NCBI RefSeq assembly: GCF_009708175.1
Contig: NZ_WMBB01000003.1
Span: 434,001-498,000 of the forward strand
Length of the DNA: 64,000 nt
Reading direction: 5' to 3'
Source: Nocardia aurantiaca
Lineage (GTDB): Bacteria > Actinomycetota > Actinomycetes > Mycobacteriales > Mycobacteriaceae
Numbering within the stretch: position 1 is the stretch's first letter; each line of letters opens with the position of its first letter. Of this stretch, positions 10,784-18,581 are shown piece by piece. Position numbers and translations under genes: made by a program. The notes below the pieces were generated by a model that saw only the letters and a program-made list of their open reading frames with translations, did no database searches and was not told where the DNA came from.

Positions 10784-12211
10784 GTGGCCATCACCGACAT
10801 CAAGGCGTTCGCCCATCTCACGGCGGCCGATATCGAAGCCCTGGGCCAGGAGCTCGACACTATTCGGCGCGATATCGAGCAGTCGCTCGGTGAGCGCGAC
10901 GCCAAGTACATCCGGCGCACCATTGCGGCGCAACGGATTCTGGAGGTGGCCGGGCGCGCGACGCTGTTCGCCTCGCGCAAGCGGTGGGCGTGGCTGGCCG
11001 GCACCGCGTTGCTGTCGGTCGCCAAGATCATCGAGAACATGGAGCTCGGGCACAACGTCAGCCATGGGCAGTGGGACTGGATGAACGACCCGGAGATTCA
11101 CTCCACCACGTGGGAGTGGGATATGACGGGGACGTCGGCGCAGTGGAAAGCGGCGCACAACTACTCGCACCACATGTACACCAACATCCTCGACATGGAT
11201 GACGACCTGGGATTCGGCATCCTGCGCATGACGCGCGACGAGGAATGGAAGCCGATCAACCTGGTGCAGCCGTTCGCGAATCTGATCCTGGCCGCGCTGT
11301 TCGAGTGGGGCATCGCGCTGCACGACCTGTCGGCCACCAAGGACCAGATGGGCGTGCCGCGCAGCCAGATCTTCTCCGAGCCCAACAAGGCGTTCTGGCG
11401 CAAGGCCGGTAAACAGGTCGCCAAGGACTTCGTGATCTATCCGGCGCTCACCGGCCCGGCTTGGAAGTCGACGCTGAAAGCGAACGCCACCGCGAACCTG
11501 GTCCGGAATCTGTGGGCCTATGCGGTCATTTTCTGTGGCCATTTCCCGGACGGCGCGGAGAAGTTCACCGAGGAGCAGTTCGCGAACGAGACGCAGGCCG
11601 AGTGGTATCTGCGGCAGATGCTGGGCAGCGCGAATTTCGACGCGGGGCCGGCCATGGCGTTCATGAGCGGCAATCTGAGCTACCAGATCGAGCACCACCT
11701 GTTCCCCGACATTCCGAGCAATCGGTATGCCGAGGTGTCGGTGAAAGTGCGCGAACTGTGCGACAAGTACGACCTGCCCTACACCACCGGCTCGCTGGGC
11801 AAGCAATACCTGCTGGCATTCCGCACGATCCACAAGCTGGCACTGCCCGACCAGTGGCTCAAGCGCACGTCCGACGATGCGCCCGAAACTTCCTCGGAGC
11901 GTAAGTTCGCCGGTATTTCGCTGCCATCCTGGAATGGCGGGGAATGGCTGGCCGAACACAATGCCGGCGAATGGCTGGCCGAGCATCAGCCGAACTGGGG
12001 CGTGGACCCGGTGACGGGCCGGCGGCGCGGACTGCGGTCGGCGTTGCAGGAGGCGAGGGTGGTGCTCAAGGAGAAGGCACGGCACGAGAAGGCGGTGCTG
12101 CGCGAGGCCAAGCTGGCGCTGCAGGAAAAGGCCAGGCAGGAAAAGGAATCGCTGAAGGCCAAAGCGCAGCGTGAGGGCAGGTTCTCGCGTAGACTGCGTC
12201 GCAATCGCTAG
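10784..12211 (+). CDS. Acyl-CoA desaturase, DesA3-type, with charged C-terminal tail
   Basis: A membrane di-iron fatty acyl-CoA desaturase, presumably delta-9, taking electrons from the upstream reductase. The three histidine boxes are intact: HNVSHGQ, HNYSHH and QIEHH. The 475 residues are longer than usual. After the catalytic core comes a duplicated GEWLAEH unit and then about 60 residues very rich in Lys, Glu, Ala and Arg (from about residue 415), which look like a basic coiled coil. The sister gene at 12307 has no such tail. The GTG start reads MAITDIK, which aligns with the sister's MAISDVK. AAGGG lies 14 bases before it, inside a dispersed repeat. In M. tuberculosis the order Rv3229c-Rv3230c is the same. 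Confidence 0.9.
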   Translation: MAITDIKAFAHLTAADIEALGQELDTIRRDIEQSLGERDAKYIRRTIAAQRILEVAGRATLFASRKRWAWLAGTALLSVAKIIENMELGHNVSHGQWDWMNDPEIHSTTWEWDMTGTSAQWKAAHNYSHHMYTNILDMDDDLGFGILRMTRDEEWKPINLVQPFANLILAALFEWGIALHDLSATKDQMGVPRSQIFSEPNKAFWRKAGKQVAKDFVIYPALTGPAWKSTLKANATANLVRNLWAYAVIFCGHFPDGAEKFTEEQFANETQAEWYLRQMLGSANFDAGPAMAFMSGNLSYQIEHHLFPDIPSNRYAEVSVKVRELCDKYDLPYTTGSLGKQYLLAFRTIHKLALPDQWLKRTSDDAPETSSERKFAGISLPSWNGGEWLAEHNAGEWLAEHQPNWGVDPVTGRRRGLRSALQEARVVLKEKARHEKAVLREAKLALQEKARQEKESLKAKAQREGRFSRRLRRNR

Positions 12212-12280
12212 CAGACTCCGGTCTCGAAAACAATGCGTGATTCGACACGCCAGAGTTTCGATCCGAGCCAACCTACGGAG

Positions 12281-12303
12281 CCGTAACCTACGGTACTGTA
12301 ACC
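12281..12303 (+). promoter_or_regulatory. Candidate operator overlapping the -10 of the second desaturase
   Basis: This site differs from 9304-9326 at only three of 23 positions and ends three bases before the ATG. TACTGT at 12294-12299 lies exactly 7 bases before the start codon, so the message is probably leaderless and a bound repressor would block the promoter. The core TACGGTAC-TGTA is nearly palindromic. Confidence 0.55.
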
Positions 12304-12306
12304 ACC

Positions 12307-13557
12307 ATGGCGATCTCGGATGTCAAGGAATACGCGCACCTCACCCCGGAGGATGTCGAAGCGATCGGGGCGGAGCTCGACGCCATCCGCCGTGAGGTCG
12401 AATCGTCCCTGGGCGACAAGGATGCCCGTTACATCCGCAATGTGATCCGTCTCCAGCGCGGCCTCGAGATCAGTGGTCGCGCAGTGCTTTTCGCGAGTCT
12501 CTTCCCGCCCGCGTGGCTGGCCGGCGTCGCCCTGCTGGGCACCGCCAAGATCATCGAGAACATGGAGATCGGCCACAATGTGATGCACGGGCAGTGGGAC
12601 TGGATGAACGATCCGGAAATCCACTCCACCAAATGGGAATGGGACAACGCGGGCCCGTCCGAACACTGGAAGATCACCCACAACTTCCTGCACCACAAGT
12701 ACACCAATGTGCTGGGCATGGATGACGACATCGGCTACGGCCTGCTGCGCGTCACCCGCGATCAGCGCTGGTCGCCGTTCTATCTCGGACAGCCGGTCTA
12801 CAACCTGCTGCTGCAGATGTTCTTCGAATACGGCGTCGCCATTCAGCATTTGGAGCTGGGCAAGGTCGTCAAGAAGAAGTGGGCCCCGGGTTCGCCCGAG
12901 CGCATTCAGTTCGAGGAGGACCGCAAGACCGTTCTGAAGAAGATCGGCAAGCAGGCCGCCAAGGACTACCTGATCTTCCCGCTGCTCACCGGCCCGGCCT
13001 TCCTGGGCACGCTGACCGCCAATCTGGCCGCGAATATCGTCCGCAATGTGTGGACCAATGCGGTCATCTTCTGCGGCCACTTCCCGGATGGCGCGGAGAA
13101 GTTCACCAAGTTCGACTGCGACAACGAGACGCAGGGCGAGTGGTACCTGCGCCAGATGCTGGGTTCGGCCAATATCTCCGGCGGCCCGGTCATGCACTTC
13201 ATGACCGGCAACCTCTCGCACCAGATCGAGCACCACCTGTACCCGGACATTCCGTCCAACCATCTGTCCGCCATCGCGGTGCGAGTGCGCGCGCTGTGCG
13301 AGAAGTACGACCTGCCCTACACCACCGGTTCGCTGCCGGTGCAGTACGCCAAGTCGTGGCGCACCATCATGAAGCTGTCGCTGCCCAACAAGTACCTCCG
13401 CCGCTCCACCGACGACGCACCGGAAACCAAGTCGGAGAAGATCTTCGGCGGCGAGGCCAGCATCGACCCGATGACCGGCCGCCGCCGCGGTCTGCGCACC
13501 GCGCTGCGGGAGGGCCGCCGCAAGCTCTCCCGTCGCGAACCCGCCATGGCGAACTGA
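12307..13557 (+). CDS. Acyl-CoA desaturase, DesA3-type, second tandem copy
   Basis: A 416-residue paralogue of the preceding gene along its whole core. The N-terminal segments MAISDVKEYAHLTPEDVEAI and KIIENMEIGHN align with it. Histidine boxes HNVMHGQ, HNFLHH and QIEHH are intact, so it should be active as a di-iron desaturase of membrane-bound acyl-CoA. It lacks the long charged tail of copy one and is nearer the size of M. tuberculosis DesA3. There is no Shine-Dalgarno sequence. A -10-like TACTGT and a conserved operator sit directly before the ATG, so it probably has its own regulated leaderless transcript. A strong hairpin follows the gene. Confidence 0.92.
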   Translation: MAISDVKEYAHLTPEDVEAIGAELDAIRREVESSLGDKDARYIRNVIRLQRGLEISGRAVLFASLFPPAWLAGVALLGTAKIIENMEIGHNVMHGQWDWMNDPEIHSTKWEWDNAGPSEHWKITHNFLHHKYTNVLGMDDDIGYGLLRVTRDQRWSPFYLGQPVYNLLLQMFFEYGVAIQHLELGKVVKKKWAPGSPERIQFEEDRKTVLKKIGKQAAKDYLIFPLLTGPAFLGTLTANLAANIVRNVWTNAVIFCGHFPDGAEKFTKFDCDNETQGEWYLRQMLGSANISGGPVMHFMTGNLSHQIEHHLYPDIPSNHLSAIAVRVRALCEKYDLPYTTGSLPVQYAKSWRTIMKLSLPNKYLRRSTDDAPETKSEKIFGGEASIDPMTGRRRGLRTALREGRRKLSRREPAMAN

Positions 13558-13567
13558 GCAAAGCCCG

Positions 13568-13599
13568 AACGCCCCCGCCGAGGATTCGGCGGGGGCGTT
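13568..13599 (+). terminator. Terminator after the desaturase genes
   Basis: A 13-base perfect stem (AACGCCCCCGCCG at 13568-13580 with CGGCGGGGGCGTT at 13587-13599), a six-base loop and a short pyrimidine run. It lies 11 bases after the stop codon. Confidence 0.8.
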
Positions 13600-13634
13600 C
13601 TTTGCCGATCGGACACCATGGTTGACTGGACGCC

Positions 13635-14303
13635 GTGTGTTCCGCAGGTCCCGAAAGCCCCACCGAATGTCTGAGCGTCTACGACGCCATCAAATTGCGC
13701 CGGGACGTCCGCGCCGAATTCACCGGTGAGGTGGTGGACGATGCCACCCTGCTCAGAATTCTCGAGGCGGCGCATCGGGCGCCCAGCGTCGGCAATTCCA
13801 TGCCCTGGGATTTCGTGGTGCTGCGAGACCCCGCCACGCTGACCAAGTTCGCCGACCATGTGGCCGAGAAGCGGCAGCAGTTCCACGACTCGCTGCCGTC
13901 CGATCGGGCCGAGACCTTCAATCCGATCAAGATCGAAGGAATCGTGGAGAGCGGCACCGGCATTGTGGTGACCCACCATCAGGCGCGCGGCGGCACCCAC
14001 GTGCTGGGCCGCGCGACCGTCCCGGAAACCGGCATCTACTCCACCATCCTGGCCATCCAGAATCTCTGGCTGGCCGCCACCGCCGAGGGTGTGGGCGTGG
14101 GCTGGGTGAGCTTCTACGACGAGCCCTTCCTGGTCGACCTGCTCGGCCTGCCCGCCGGGGTGAAGCCCGTCGCCTGGCTGTGTGTCGGTCCGGTCCACGA
14201 GTTCCAGCGGATCCCCGACTTGGAGCGCTTCGGCTGGCGCAATCGCCGCCCGCTCGAATCGGCCGTCCACTGGGAGCAGTTCACCGCCCGCGCGGACGAC
14301 TGA
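13635..14303 (+). CDS. bluB: 5,6-dimethylbenzimidazole synthase (BluB)
   Basis: BluB converts reduced FMN with oxygen into 5,6-dimethylbenzimidazole, the lower ligand of cobalamin. The 222-residue protein has the family's marks in order: RRDVR at residues 22-26, AAHRAPSVGNSMPWDF, KIEGIVES, YSTILAIQNLWLAATAEGVG with VGWVSFYD, and a final FGWRNRRPLES. These separate BluB from ordinary nitroreductases. One difference is NSMPW where FMQPW is usual. The GTG start was chosen because homology begins shortly after it. It sits behind a terminator and has no cobalamin genes nearby. No B12 riboswitch is visible in the short gap. Confidence 0.85.
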   Translation: MCSAGPESPTECLSVYDAIKLRRDVRAEFTGEVVDDATLLRILEAAHRAPSVGNSMPWDFVVLRDPATLTKFADHVAEKRQQFHDSLPSDRAETFNPIKIEGIVESGTGIVVTHHQARGGTHVLGRATVPETGIYSTILAIQNLWLAATAEGVGVGWVSFYDEPFLVDLLGLPAGVKPVAWLCVGPVHEFQRIPDLERFGWRNRRPLESAVHWEQFTARADD

Positions 14304-14313
14304 TCCGAGGCGG

Positions 14314-14647
14314 TCAATGCTGCGGGACGGTGGCGTAGCCGACACCCGCACCGATGGCGCCGCCGACGAGCGCCACCGGCCACGGCGCCGATGACCGCGC
14401 CCAGGGCGGCGTTCCCAGCAATGAGTTTCAGGGTGTCGATGGGAATGCCGGTGGCCGGGTCACGCGGCACATCGCCGAAGGGGCGCAGGTTCGGCGGAAC
14501 GGTTGCGGCGGAGGCGGTTCCGGCTCCGGCCCGCGCATCCTGCCCGTGCTGGCCCACCGACCGCCCCGGACCGGCGCTTGCGCCGCCGATTCGACAAGCC
14601 ACCGCCGATCCGGTCGGCAGCGCGAATGTGTCCAGCGGGAATCCCAT
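14314..14647 (-). pseudogene. Frameshifted small glycine-zipper protein gene
   Basis: The frame from ATG 14647 reads MGFPLDTFALPTGSAVACRI, then IPIDTLKLIAGNAALGAVIG, then degenerates into arginine-rich sequence and runs on into antisense of bluB. Shifting frame near 14376 restores a natural ending, VALVGGAIGAGVGYATVPQH, and a stop at 14314-14316. So a gene of about 108 residues with a C-terminal glycine zipper has a one- or two-base indel. The 5' end also looks damaged: an in-frame stop lies 13 codons upstream and no signal peptide is in frame, although relatives in this group are exported. A sequencing error is possible. Confidence 0.5.
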
Positions 14648-14724
14648 AGCGAACTTCTGTACCGGATGTGCTTCAGGCTGCGATCATTCGAGAAGGTCGG
14701 CGGCTCCGCGGAACGCCCCTTCCG

Positions 14725-15162
14725 TCAGCGCAGCGCTTCGGCCGGACGGTGTCCGATGACGAAGACGTCGTCCAGGGTGACCACCGGATCCCCGGAATCG
14801 TGCTCACCGGTAATGGTGATGGTGCCGGTGAACACGTCACCCTGTGCGATCGCGGCGCTGGTGGGTCGGGTGAGCTCCACTCGCGCACCGTCGATGGTGT
14901 AGTACTCGGTCGGCCCGCCGTTCACGAACGCCAGAGTCCACACGGCCGCATCGGAATACACCAACCCGTACACCGGATACCGTTCTCCGGCGTGCTGTTC
15001 GGCATTGCGTAGCCGCGTATCCAGGTCATGGTCCGCCACCGGCTGCTGCCCGCCGTCCGATCCGGTCACCGGAAGTGGCAGCGCCACAGCGCTTCCCGTC
15101 CCGCCGATTCCGGCCGCGATCACGATTGCCGCGGCACCGGCCATTGTCATTCTTCCGACCAT
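14725..15162 (-). CDS. Secreted hypothetical protein
   Basis: 145 residues. The N-terminus MVGRMTMAGAAAIVIAAGIGGTGSAVA is a signal peptide with a probable cleavage after AVA. The mature domain of about 115 residues is polar and beta-rich in appearance (YGLVYSDAAVWTLAFVNGG, VFTGTITITGEHDSG, VVTLDDVFVIGHRP), with no cysteines and no catalytic signature. GGAGG lies 6 bases before the ATG. I do not recognise a family. It lies head-to-tail with the broken glycine-zipper gene, and the two may once have formed a small exported-protein operon. Confidence 0.75.
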   Translation of the reverse strand: MVGRMTMAGAAAIVIAAGIGGTGSAVALPLPVTGSDGGQQPVADHDLDTRLRNAEQHAGERYPVYGLVYSDAAVWTLAFVNGGPTEYYTIDGARVELTRPTSAAIAQGDVFTGTITITGEHDSGDPVVTLDDVFVIGHRPAEALR

Positions 15163-15441
15163 GATCCGCCTCCGCCCATCTCGTTTCCCCAGGGATACCC
15201 ATTCGGCATCAGGTCACCACCACCAATCTCCGCGTAGTGCGCGAAAGCCGCGGCCCGCTCTCGCGGTGTGGGGCCTCACCTGCGCAAAGGCGTGTTCGCG
15301 CCGATTCGCGGCACAGCGGCGCATTCGCGAAACCGCACCCGGATCGCGTCCGCCGGGGCACCTGTCGACGGTGGCATTCGATTCACAGCCTCAAGACATG
15401 AATGGGCGTGTGCGCGTGTCGGCGCTCGAGGTGGGCGACGG

Positions 15442-16734
15442 CTAGACCCGTTCCAGCACCGCCGAGGCGCCGATGCCGCCCGCGGCGCAGATGCCGAGGA
15501 GGGCGGTGGACTTGCCGGTGAGGGCGAGCTCGTTGGCCATGGTGGTGACCATGCGGGCGCCGGTCGCGCCGAAGGGGTGGCCGAGCGAGATCGATCCGCC
15601 GTGGACATTGAGCGTCGCCGGATCGATTTCGCCGACCGCGGTGTCGCGATCCAGACGGGTCTTGGCCCATTCGTGGCTGGCCAGCGCCGAGACCACCGAC
15701 AGGGTCTGGGCGGCGAAGGCCTCGTGGATATCGACGAAATCGATATCGGCGAGCGACATTCCGGCCTGGTCGAGGGCGCGCGGCATGGAGATGGCCGGGC
15801 CGATGAGGACCTGGTCCCGCGGGTCGACGCTGATGAAGCTCCAGGAGCGGAAGGCGGCCAGCGGCTCGATGCCGAGCGCGCGCGCCTTCTCCTCGCTCAT
15901 GAGCAGCACGGCCGCGGCGCCGTCGGTGAGGGGGCTGGCGTTGCCAGCGGTGACGGTGCCGTCCGCGGCGAAAACCGGCGCCAGTCCGGAGAGTTTGGCC
16001 AGGCTCGTGTCGCGGCGCACCAGCCCGTCGCGGGAGACCGCGACCCCGTCGGGCGTACGCACCGGCAGCACCTCGCGGTCGAAGCGACCGGATTCGATGG
16101 CGGCCGCTGCCCGGTGGTGGGAGGCGGCAGCGAACCGATCCTGCGCGCCGCGCGAAATGCCGTGGATGCGAGCCATTTTCTCGGCCGACTCACCCATCAC
16201 CTCGCCGGTGGTGCGCTCGGCGATCTGCGGCCGACGCGGCATGAGGTCGAAGAACGGAGCCAATTGCGTTGCGGCGGTGAGATAGTCCTTGGCCTTGGGC
16301 TTGCCCAGCGCCAGCGGCGCGGCGGCGTGCACCAGCTTCTGCGGCAGCTTGACCTCGGCATTACTGGTGGAGTCGCTGCCGCCCGCGATCATGATGTCGT
16401 ACTCGCCACGCTCGATGGCGGCGGCCGCCGATACCACCGCCTGCAGCCCGGACGCGCACGCGCGGGTCACGGTGTAGCCCTCGCAACCCGGGTCCAGTGC
16501 GAGATCGAGCGCGATCTCGCGCGCGATATTGGGTGCGGCACTGGGCAGGATCACCCCGCCCCACACGATGGCCTCGACATCCTGCTTGGGCAGGCCGGTC
16601 CGTTCCAGCAGACCGCGCACGGCCGTGTCGGCGAGGTCGATGGAGTCCATCCGCGTGAAATCGGTGAATGCCCGCACGAACGGGGTCCGCGCCCCGGCGA
16701 CGATGACAGCACGGCGAGCGCCCTTGGTAGCCAT
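15442..16734 (-). CDS. fadI: Acetyl-CoA acyltransferase (thiolase), FadI-like
   Basis: Thiolases cleave 3-ketoacyl-CoA with CoA, the last step of beta-oxidation. The 430-residue protein has the nucleophilic cysteine in TRACASGLQAVV, the histidine of HEAFAAQ, the second cysteine in GICAAGGIGASAVLE and the CoA loop NVHGGSISLGHPFGATGAR. Its length and the DLMPRRPQIAERTTGEVMGESAEKMA-type insert match E. coli FadI rather than the shorter FadA. No FadB/FadJ partner lies next to it, so its complex partner must be elsewhere. There is no Shine-Dalgarno sequence before the ATG. It is not part of an obvious operon. Confidence 0.9.
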   Translation of the reverse strand: MATKGARRAVIVAGARTPFVRAFTDFTRMDSIDLADTAVRGLLERTGLPKQDVEAIVWGGVILPSAAPNIAREIALDLALDPGCEGYTVTRACASGLQAVVSAAAAIERGEYDIMIAGGSDSTSNAEVKLPQKLVHAAAPLALGKPKAKDYLTAATQLAPFFDLMPRRPQIAERTTGEVMGESAEKMARIHGISRGAQDRFAAASHHRAAAAIESGRFDREVLPVRTPDGVAVSRDGLVRRDTSLAKLSGLAPVFAADGTVTAGNASPLTDGAAAVLLMSEEKARALGIEPLAAFRSWSFISVDPRDQVLIGPAISMPRALDQAGMSLADIDFVDIHEAFAAQTLSVVSALASHEWAKTRLDRDTAVGEIDPATLNVHGGSISLGHPFGATGARMVTTMANELALTGKSTALLGICAAGGIGASAVLERV

Positions 16735-16819
16735 AAGGAAGTTTTAACTGATACACAGCGTCACAGCAAGTGACGAATTCGATTACCCCAACGTCACAGC
16801 GAGTGCTGGCTTCGCCCGG

Positions 16820-16880
16820 AACGCGACCACTGATTTCGTTGCGCCAGAGGCATCTCGGCGGATACGCCCAGAATTCAGAC
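16820..16880 (+). repeat. Dispersed repeat family C, copy 2
   Basis: It carries the same two boxes as the copies at 3676 and 37938: GACCACTGATTTCGTTGCG, then a diverged CTCGGCGGATACGCCC box. It lies in the 283-base gap between the thiolase and hpf genes, which otherwise holds nothing recognisable. Confidence 0.5.
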
Positions 16881-17017
16881 ACTCCCCGACCGCCGGCATG
16901 GGCGCCCCCTCCAACGGCTCCCAGCCACCCGCCGAAATCGCGGGGAAGCGGTACTGCGACCGGGGCCATGTTCGCGACCCCGGTCGAAAGGTGAAAGGGA
17001 AGTTCCTCAGCCGCTGA

Positions 17018-17737
17018 TCACGCGAGCCTGATGAGCCCGTAGTCGAAGGCGTGGCGGCGGTAGACGACCGACGGTCGGTCGGTCTCCTTGTCCTGGAACA
17101 GGAAGAAATCGTGGCCGACGAGTTCCATCTGATACAGGGCGTCATCGACGGTCATGGGGATCGCCGGGTGCTGTTTGGTGCGCACGACATGGCCGGGACC
17201 GGCGGATTCGTCTGCCTTCTCATCGGCAGTGTGGTCGTGCGCAGCGGATTCGCCCGCAGTGAACAGGGATTCGTCGATGAGACCGGCGGTCGCTTCCGAC
17301 ACCGAGATCGGCGACTTGTCGCCATGATGGACGCGACGGCGGTCCTTGAGCCGGCGCAATCGGCTCTCCAGTTTCTCGACCGCGAACTCGAGGGCCGCGT
17401 AGAAGCTGTCCGCGCAGGCTTCCGCCCGGACGATGGGGCCCTTGCCGCGGGCGGTGATCTCTATACGCTGGCAATTCTTGCGTTGACGACGGTTGCGTTC
17501 GTGGGTGAGTTCCACGTCGAAGAGATAGATGGTGGGGTCGAAGCGCTCCAAACGAGAGAGCTTGTCCCCCACGTGAATTCGGAAATGGTCGGGCACTCCG
17601 CCCAAGCCGAGGGTCCTGCCCTTGACCACGACATCCGCATTGGTGGCCCGAGTGGATGAATCGTCTGAGATGACCTCGTCATCGAGCAGCACCGTGGTGT
17701 CTGCGTTTTTCGCTGAGAGTCGTGAAGTAGTCGTCAC
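17018..17737 (-). CDS. hpf: Ribosome hibernation promoting factor, long form
   Basis: Long HPF binds the decoding centre of 70S ribosomes and dimerises them into inactive 100S particles in stationary phase or stress. The 239-residue protein has the N-terminal HPF/YfiA domain (VVVKGRTLGLGGVPDHFRIH, ARGKGPIVRAEACADSFYAALE) and the C-terminal dimerisation domain (PMTVDDALYQMELVGHDFFLFQDKET, then a VVYRRHAFDYGLIRL ending). The GTG at 17737 is preferred because GGGAGGT lies just upstream and the HPF domain starts soon after. Upstream in-frame codons are not family-like. It corresponds to M. tuberculosis Rv3241c and follows comF. Confidence 0.93.
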   Translation of the reverse strand: MTTTSRLSAKNADTTVLLDDEVISDDSSTRATNADVVVKGRTLGLGGVPDHFRIHVGDKLSRLERFDPTIYLFDVELTHERNRRQRKNCQRIEITARGKGPIVRAEACADSFYAALEFAVEKLESRLRRLKDRRRVHHGDKSPISVSEATAGLIDESLFTAGESAAHDHTADEKADESAGPGHVVRTKQHPAIPMTVDDALYQMELVGHDFFLFQDKETDRPSVVYRRHAFDYGLIRLA

Positions 17738-17920
17738 GCGTACCTCCCGGATCTGGCCGCACAAGCCGCTCGTGCGGCGGGGTTGAAACGTGTGCCGATC
17801 GATGAACTCGCTCGGCACATATGTCCGAGGCGCCACCTCCAAACTTGCGGTTCGGGTGTCTGACCGCCAACCTATAGCGCCAGCGACCTGTCCGCCAGTG
17901 TTCACGCAAATTTTGGAGAA

Positions 17921-18565
17921 TCAAGCCGCGCAAGTAACCAGCGCGGCACGAACCATCACGTGCGCGTCGGTCAACGCACGCACCGATTCCCGCATGGTGA
18001 CACCGGTGGTCAACACGTCATCGATCACCACTACCTCGGCATTTGCCGGAAAAAGGACATCCGGCGGGCACGTGGTGGATACGATGATCCGCCCGTGCAG
18101 ATTGTGCTGACGATCGCGGTGCCCGAGTCCCACCGAGTCGCGCACACCTGGCCGCATGCGCAACATGCGCACCAGTCGGCAATCGGGTAGCCAACTCGCC
18201 GCGACGTCCGCGGCGCGCACCACCGGATCCCCTCCGCGCCGCCGGGCCGCGGCCCCGCGACTCGGCGCCGGCACCAGAACCAGGGGCCGGGCGGTGTCCC
18301 GCAAATGATCCAGCCCCCTGGCCAATCCGGCGCCGAGCGGCCGCGCCAGATCCCGACGGCATTGCTCCTTGACCGCCAGTACGGCCCGCCGCGGTGCGCC
18401 CGCGTAGGGGGCCAGCGCCCAGCACGGCACCCCGGGATCGGCGCGCGGGCGGATCCTGATGGGCGGGCCGGACAGCGCGTCGGCGCAGTCCGCACACCAC
18501 CCCGTCCCGGCGCGCCCGCATCCGCCGCACGCGCGCGGCAGGATCAGATCCAACAGTTCCCCCAT
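17921..18565 (-). CDS. ComF-family phosphoribosyltransferase
   Basis: 214 residues. The N-terminal zinc-ribbon-like part CGGCGRAGTGWCADC is followed by a type I phosphoribosyltransferase fold with the PRPP-binding motif VVVIDDVLTTGVT near residue 185. ComF proteins help take up or process single-stranded DNA during transformation in Firmicutes. The role in actinobacteria is not settled. It is the equivalent of M. tuberculosis Rv3242c and keeps the same position between lpqB and hpf. The ATG has GAGGGGC just upstream and starts 16 bases after the lpqB stop, so it is probably transcribed with mtrA-mtrB-lpqB. Confidence 0.88.
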   Translation of the reverse strand: MGELLDLILPRACGGCGRAGTGWCADCADALSGPPIRIRPRADPGVPCWALAPYAGAPRRAVLAVKEQCRRDLARPLGAGLARGLDHLRDTARPLVLVPAPSRGAAARRRGGDPVVRAADVAASWLPDCRLVRMLRMRPGVRDSVGLGHRDRQHNLHGRIIVSTTCPPDVLFPANAEVVVIDDVLTTGVTMRESVRALTDAHVMVRAALVTCAA

Positions 18566-18581
18566 GCCCCTCAGTCTGCGC

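Noticed and set aside
14647..14724. Signal-peptide start for the glycine-zipper gene upstream of 14647
   Set aside because: An in-frame stop lies 13 codons upstream and the nearby ATG opens a four-codon frame only.
15268..16773. Long plus-strand frame over the thiolase gene
   Set aside because: Thiolase on the minus strand has complete catalytic motifs; the antisense frame has none and no ribosome binding site.
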